Positions 6,103 to 9,466 of a stretch of DNA of 9,466 bases are shown one piece after another. The first letter of the stretch is position 1. Each line of letters opens with the position of its first letter. Source of the stretch: Clostridia bacterium (GTDB taxonomy: Bacteria > Bacillota > Clostridia > DUPQ01); NCBI GenBank assembly GCA_030592355.1, contig JAUVJE010000088.1, positions 1-9,466 on the forward strand, read 5' to 3'. A model generated the notes under the pieces. That model was not told the DNA's origin. It saw nothing but the letters and a program-made list of their open reading frames with translations, and did no database searches. The position numbers and the translations under genes were made by a program.

Positions 6103-7864
6103 TTTCCTCACCACCCATAAAGCACTGTGCTTCAAATATGCTTTTATATATTCCATTGGCATTAACCAAGCTTTCATGGCTGCCCTTTTGTATTAAACGC
6201 CCATTTTCCAAAACCATGACTTGGTCACAGTGGGAAAATGTCATAAGCCGGTGAGAAAACAATAGTATGATGCGATCACCGATGTCTTTTTTCATAGCAT
6301 CCATAATTTGTTCTTCAAGATGAATATCTATTGCTGAGAAAGGATCGTCCAATATAAGTACCTCCGCATTACTGGTCAGTGCCCGTGCTAAACAAATTCG
6401 CTGCCGCTGACCGCCTGAAATACGTTGTCCCCTCTCTCCCAGCTTGGTATCAAGGCCTTCCGGAAAACCGCTTAAATCCTGAGTAAGTGCGGCCGCTTCC
6501 GCAGCTGACAGAATGTCCTCTTCGCTATTTCGTTCAAATCCAATATTGAACCGGGCATCGCGCGAAAAAACAAAATGCTGCGAGTCCATATAGGCGATTT
6601 TTTTATCAACAGCTCTATTATTGAATATATCCAAACCACCTATATGCACTTTACCTTCATATGGATAAAGTCCGGATAGCGCCTGGGCCAGTGCACTCTT
6701 TCCCGAACCTACGGGACCGGTAATACCTATAATCTGACCCGGGGAAACATTGAAAGAAATATCTTCTAGTACTTTTGTGCCGTTTGTAAAAGAAAACGAT
6801 AAATTTTCTACTTTAAGCCCTTTTGTTTCTGTAGTATTTTGTGTTTCTGACTTTGTTAACAAAGATTGGGTTCCATTATCAGTATCAAGTTTTTTCAATA
6901 TCCTGTCCCACGAGGCTTTTGCTCCATGCCACATATTGAATACACGGGCAACCATATTGGTGCGGATTGCCATAGCGGAAAACATGGTTAAATATGCTGT
7001 AAATGTACCAATGGTCCACTGCCCGTTTACCACCAGCTTTCCACCCATACCCACGACAAGTATCAACCCAAGGGAGGCTGTTAAAATATATATGGGAATC
7101 ATTGCGTTTTGCAGCATAGATGTCAAAATACCCCACTTAAGTTGCTTTTTCATAAGCTGCGTAAGTTTTTTATGCTCGCTTTCTTCACGTCCGAATAAGC
7201 GAAGCAGCGTTATCCCTGACACTGTGTGCTGCAGATGCACATTAACATTGGACGCCGATTCACGGGAGCGTAGAGACAACTTATACAACGGATGTCTTAC
7301 AAGCTGAGCAGCGAGAATTGTCAACGGAACAGGGATTACAGCTAAAAGTGTAATTGCAGGCGTATATACCATACAGGCAATAAAATATGAAATCATCAGA
7401 AGACAAGCATCCCATATCTCTGTTATGGTAATTTGTACCGATCTGCCGACCTGGTCCACATCCCCTATCATTCGGCTCATCATATCGCCTGCTTTTTCAC
7501 TGTCAAGTTCGCTCATCGGACGGTCAAAAGCAGTTTCCATTAATCCCGCACGCATGTCGCATTTCATCCTGTTGGCAATATCACGCATATACCATCTTTT
7601 AAAATATCGTGCAACCTGTAACACGGCTGTGCTGATAAAAAACAAAGCAAGGTATAAGTAAAAATTAGTAAATGATGCACCGAAGTTTATTACATCTGCT
7701 GCAGCATCAATGGCTTTCCCTAAAAAAATCGGTCCCAATATTATCAGTGTATTATATAGAATGCCCCCGCCTGCCTGAAGCCAAAATTCTTTCGGATACT
7801 TAAATATATAAGCACGCAGCTTTAACCGTTTTTCAGGCGGCGCAAAATTCTCTGTTTTTTCCAT
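6095..7864 (-). CDS. Heterodimeric ABC exporter subunit 1 (TMD-NBD, degenerate Walker B)
   Basis: A 589-residue half-transporter with a six-helix membrane domain (about 25-305) and a C-terminal ATPase. Motifs: Walker A G-P-V-G-S-G-K-S (383-390), Q-loop Gln429, signature I-S-G-G-Q-R-Q-R (482-489), Walker B V-L-I-L-D506-D507, D-loop S-A-I-D and H-switch His538. The catalytic Glu after Walker B is replaced by Asp507, so its own ATP site hydrolyses poorly, while its good signature completes the active site of subunit 2. Both subunits are therefore needed for function. The start ATG at 7864 overlaps the stop of the ChrB C-domain gene by one base (TAATG), and its 3' end overlaps subunit 2; expression of all three is clearly coupled. 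The M-x-F-x-R-D-A-R-F-N-I-G segment after the Q-loop is typical of this subfamily. Family is certain; substrate is inferred only from context and unresolved. Confidence 0.93.
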   Translation of the reverse strand: MEKTENFAPPEKRLKLRAYIFKYPKEFWLQAGGGILYNTLIILGPIFLGKAIDAAADVINFGASFTNFYLYLALFFISTAVLQVARYFKRWYMRDIANRMKCDMRAGLMETAFDRPMSELDSEKAGDMMSRMIGDVDQVGRSVQITITEIWDACLLMISYFIACMVYTPAITLLAVIPVPLTILAAQLVRHPLYKLSLRSRESASNVNVHLQHTVSGITLLRLFGREESEHKKLTQLMKKQLKWGILTSMLQNAMIPIYILTASLGLILVVGMGGKLVVNGQWTIGTFTAYLTMFSAMAIRTNMVARVFNMWHGAKASWDRILKKLDTDNGTQSLLTKSETQNTTETKGLKVENLSFSFTNGTKVLEDISFNVSPGQIIGITGPVGSGKSALAQALSGLYPYEGKVHIGGLDIFNNRAVDKKIAYMDSQHFVFSRDARFNIGFERNSEEDILSAAEAAALTQDLSGFPEGLDTKLGERGQRISGGQRQRICLARALTSNAEVLILDDPFSAIDIHLEEQIMDAMKKDIGDRIILLFSHRLMTFSHCDQVMVLENGRLIQKGSHESLVNANGIYKSIFEAQCFMGGEEND

Positions 7865-8298
7865 TAGTCACTATCACCTTTTACTTCAATTCTTTTTTTA
7901 ATATATAGAAATAGTGAATCATATAACCATAAACCTTGCTCCAACGCATCCGCATCTGTTTTACTTGCGAGCCTCGTCCCGACGCAAAGAGCCTCCAAAC
8001 CATAACTCTCGGGCGGAGGCAGGCTGTCGCTTGCTTCGTCCGCTCCGTCAACAATTTCAACCATCATATTCAGTGTTTCGTCTTTAACCCGGTTCTTTTT
8101 CACAATAGCGGCAAAAGAACATCTTCCCCTGCTGTGGCTGTATAACGCCCCCGGCATATCAAATGTGTTTTCAATATTTTGTGGTTTTGTTCCATAGGAT
8201 AAAAAATCAAATTCCGCTCTATCATCAAGATATCGTCTTATAAACCATGCACAGGCCATTCTATCCACACCTACATTCTCCCAAGTCGTCCAGATCAT
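7864..8298 (-). CDS. ChrB C-terminal domain protein (first copy)
   Basis: A 144-residue stand-alone ChrB C-terminal domain. Family marks: V-D-R-M-A-C-A-W-F-I-R-R-Y (11-23), F-D-M-P-G (46-50), H55-x4-C60-S-F, E-I-V-D-G-A-D (81-87), Y-G-L-E-A (99-103) and a C-terminal W-L-Y-D-S-L-F helix. It aligns along its length with the protein at 3825-4259 but is more divergent: Leu52 replaces the Glu of the E-x2-H pattern, and the D-P-A-L motif is replaced by D-E-T-L. Its ATG overlaps the stop of the N-domain gene by ATGA, with GGAGG at 8311-8307, 8 nt upstream, so the two halves of ChrB are made as coupled separate chains that may reassemble. In proteobacteria ChrB acts as a chromate-responsive regulator or accessory protein next to the ChrA transporter; here it precedes an ABC exporter. 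The ligand is unknown and chromate should not be assumed. Confidence 0.82.
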   Translation of the reverse strand: MIWTTWENVGVDRMACAWFIRRYLDDRAEFDFLSYGTKPQNIENTFDMPGALYSHSRGRCSFAAIVKKNRVKDETLNMMVEIVDGADEASDSLPPPESYGLEALCVGTRLASKTDADALEQGLWLYDSLFLYIKKRIEVKGDSD

Positions 8299-8753
8299 TT
8301 TAAATTCCTCCTCGCCAAGATTCTAATCTCCGTAAGTAATCCCCTGATAACTTCACCCAGCGGATGCCCATTGGGATCATGCCACCTGATATCCGCCCAC
8401 TCGCGGGAATAATTCTCTAACTGGGATTTTGTAATATTCTCTTTCCCAACTTTTTTTATCTCGTTATGCAATGATTTGTATCGTTGCTCAATAAGCTTTG
8501 ATTTTTTCCTGTTTATTTCTGCCTCCTGCCCCGGAAGCAAAGCATCCGCGGCCCACAGCATGGCCTTGCCTCCCATTTTTTCAATTTCAACACAAATCCA
8601 ATTGAAACGTTCCAATGAGCTATCCGTAAAAGGCAGACAATACAAACCGTCAAGCAATTTATAAGCACTTTGCTTTTTTAAACGCCGCCATACCCATACC
8701 CTGTATTTACTGGGTTCATTAGGCAATTCATATTGAAGAAGTATCCATTTCAT
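8295..8753 (-). CDS. ChrB N-terminal domain protein
   Basis: A 152-residue protein matching the N-terminal half of chromate-resistance ChrB. The family opening is clear: W-I-L-L-Q-Y-E-L-P, then P-S-K-Y-R-V-W-V-W-R-R-L-K-K (14-27) and a Y-C-L-P segment at 38-41, followed by an E-x2-x-x-G-G-K-A region (57-64) and a charged helical middle. The C-terminal helical portion (about 110-150) is basic. The ATG at 8753 has GGAGA at 8765-8761, 7 nt away; a TTG 16 codons upstream lies within the promoter operator and would put the operator in the coding sequence, so it is rejected. It is the first gene of the leftward operon, transcribed from the promoter at 8790-8818. The N-domain of ChrB has been linked to regulation, so this protein could be the sensor or DNA-binding element of the operon, but no classic helix-turn-helix is recognisable to me. 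Confidence 0.75.
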   Translation of the reverse strand: MKWILLQYELPNEPSKYRVWVWRRLKKQSAYKLLDGLYCLPFTDSSLERFNWICVEIEKMGGKAMLWAADALLPGQEAEINRKKSKLIEQRYKSLHNEIKKVGKENITKSQLENYSREWADIRWHDPNGHPLGEVIRGLLTEIRILARRNLK

Positions 8754-8760
8754 AATCAAG

Positions 8761-8765
8761 TCTCC
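8761..8765 (-). promoter_or_regulatory. Ribosome binding site of the ChrB N-domain gene
   Basis: GGAGA on the minus strand, 7 nt before ATG 8753. It fixes the start inside the leader that follows the operator. Confidence 0.6.
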
Positions 8766-8772
8766 GTACTTA

Positions 8773-8792
8773 AATGTAACTGCCGTTACATT
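8773..8792. promoter_or_regulatory. Perfect palindromic operator of the ChrB/ABC operon
   Basis: AATGTAAC-TGCC-GTTACATT: perfect 8-bp arms with a 4-bp centre. It overlaps the last three bases of the -10 box and covers the expected transcription start, the classic place for a repressor. It contains ATGT-N10-ACAT, the geometry described for PadR-family operators, which often control ABC multidrug exporters; it also fits a TetR-type TGTAAC-N4-GTTACA site. No PadR gene is in the window, and the inverted repeat near the local TetR gene has a different sequence. Confidence 0.7.
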
Positions 8793-8818
8793 GTAGCACA
8801 AGGTAAATGTATATTCAA
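8790..8818 (-). promoter_or_regulatory. Promoter of the ChrB/ABC operon
   Basis: On the minus strand: TTGAAT at 8818-8813 (4 of 6), exactly 17 bp, then TACAAT at 8795-8790 (5 of 6). The transcription start would fall near 8783, in the centre of the palindrome, leaving a leader of about 30 nt with the ribosome binding site. Confidence 0.65.
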
Positions 8819-8910
8819 TACAACTTATAAAAATAGTCTGATTTATTTACTTATCAGCATCGGGTCAGACAATGATACGATTTTAAAATATCATCTAGAA
8901 AAGTGAATAT

Positions 8911-8948
8911 AGAAAAACAGCACTATAAAACACTGTCTTCCTGCTGTT
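8911..8948 (-). terminator. Rho-independent terminator of the GH32 gene
   Basis: On the minus strand, AACAGCA (8948-8942) pairs with TGCTGTT (8922-8916) across a 19-nt loop and is followed by TTTCTATATT. It lies 15 nt after the stop codon at 8964 and separates the GH32 gene from the ChrB/ABC operon promoter downstream. Confidence 0.55.
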
Positions 8949-8963
8949 ATGTCTTATTATTAA

Positions 8964-9466
8964 TTAAATACTGTAGTCATTTTTTTTCATGTCCCAGATA
9001 TCAAGGAATTTTAACACGGCATCACGGCCTTTTGACTTAATTGAAATTCCAGTGCTGTCAGGACTGTCGGGATATACCCGGACACAGGCACAATCCCGGT
9101 TATTGACAAAAACCTCAATTATGCTTCTATCAATAAAAATATGAAGCTTCAGCAATTCGCCGTTATTAACTTCAACCTGCATGGATTCAGTGGGACGTGT
9201 CAGAATGTCTGGGGCTGAAGTCGACCGGGATGAGTCTATTTCCAATACACTGTCAATCCTGTTAATGTCTTTGTTTCTATAAGCCCTGTTGTATCCGCGC
9301 TTATGATAGTACCTGATTTTTGTAATTTCTTTTGCTGACTGAAGCACGTTAAATTCAATAAAATTAGTTTCATTCACATCTATTTCTACGACAATCTCAA
9401 CAACATTTCCAAATATCCCCTCGAATGATACTTCCTTATCTGCTTTTAACTTTGTCTCAGCTACCT
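8964..9466 (-). CDS. GH32 family glycoside hydrolase (sucrose/fructan hydrolase), 5' end outside window
   Basis: The last 166 residues of a glycoside hydrolase family 32 enzyme, which cleaves beta-fructosyl bonds in sucrose, sucrose-6-phosphate or fructans. The frame stays open to the window end, so the gene is cut and not short; a GTG at 9377 is internal. What is visible is the C-terminal beta-sandwich domain. Its diagnostic motif is L-H-I-F-I-D-R-S-I-I-E-V-F-V-N, followed about ten residues later by R-V-Y-P-x3-D-S-T-G-I. The catalytic five-bladed propeller, with the N-D-P-N-G and E-C motifs that would confirm activity, lies beyond the edge. Whether it is intracellular (sucrose-6-phosphate hydrolase) or secreted (levanase/inulinase) cannot be told from this part. 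It is followed by a terminator, so it is a separate unit from the ChrB/ABC operon. Confidence 0.85.
   Translation of the reverse strand, partial: VAETKLKADKEVSFEGIFGNVVEIVVEIDVNETNFIEFNVLQSAKEITKIRYYHKRGYNRAYRNKDINRIDSVLEIDSSRSTSAPDILTRPTESMQVEVNNGELLKLHIFIDRSIIEVFVNNRDCACVRVYPDSPDSTGISIKSKGRDAVLKFLDIWDMKKNDYSI

Noticed and set aside
6103..6177. Upstream start for ABC subunit 2
   Set aside because: It would overlap subunit 1 by 83 nt; the extra 25 residues are an out-of-frame reading of a conserved region of subunit 1, and ATG 6102 has the coupled-start geometry.
6750..7307. Open reading frame of 185 codons on +
   Set aside because: It lies wholly opposite the ABC subunit 1 gene, has a cysteine- and serine-rich composition expected of antisense translation, and lacks a ribosome binding site or family motif.
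8754..8801. TTG start extending the ChrB N-domain protein by 16 residues
   Set aside because: The codon lies upstream of the likely transcription start and within the promoter; the ATG at 8753 has a ribosome binding site and begins at the family's usual M-x-W-x-L-L position.

Overview
The window is AT-rich DNA with strong AGGAGG-type ribosome binding sites, tight gene overlaps and domain families common in anaerobic Bacillota. I infer a low-GC Firmicute, probably a Clostridia member. No rRNA, tRNA, CRISPR array, transposase or phage gene is visible.

Left part (1-2526): a low-molecular-weight tyrosine-phosphatase-like gene on + is followed by a convergent AttH/CrtC (lipocalin-like) gene on -. 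That second gene is broken in the middle by an apparent single-base frameshift. A TetR-family regulator gene is divergent from it. The intergenic space holds two back-to-back promoters and a perfect inverted repeat on the -35 box of the regulator promoter, so the regulator probably controls itself and the broken gene.

Middle (2527-3824): a single-gene unit on - encodes a sialidase-like BNR/Asp-box protein without a signal peptide, with a candidate promoter of its own.

Right part (3825-8818): a tightly packed operon on - runs ChrB N-terminal domain protein, ChrB C-terminal domain protein, ABC exporter subunit 1, ABC exporter subunit 2 and, after a 94-nt gap, a second ChrB C-terminal domain protein. 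The two ABC subunits form a textbook asymmetric pair: one has LSGGQ-type signature but a DD Walker B, the other has a DE Walker B but a degenerate signature. The promoter (-35 TTGAAT, 17 bp, -10 TACAAT) overlaps a perfect 8+4+8 palindrome, which is a likely repressor operator. This is the most interesting part of the window: the two halves of the chromate-resistance protein ChrB are separate genes and are joined to a heterodimeric ABC exporter, with no ChrA transporter in sight. The substrate and the regulator are unknown.

Right edge (8911-9466): the 3' part of a GH32 (sucrose/fructan hydrolase) gene on -, cut by the window end, followed by a rho-independent terminator.
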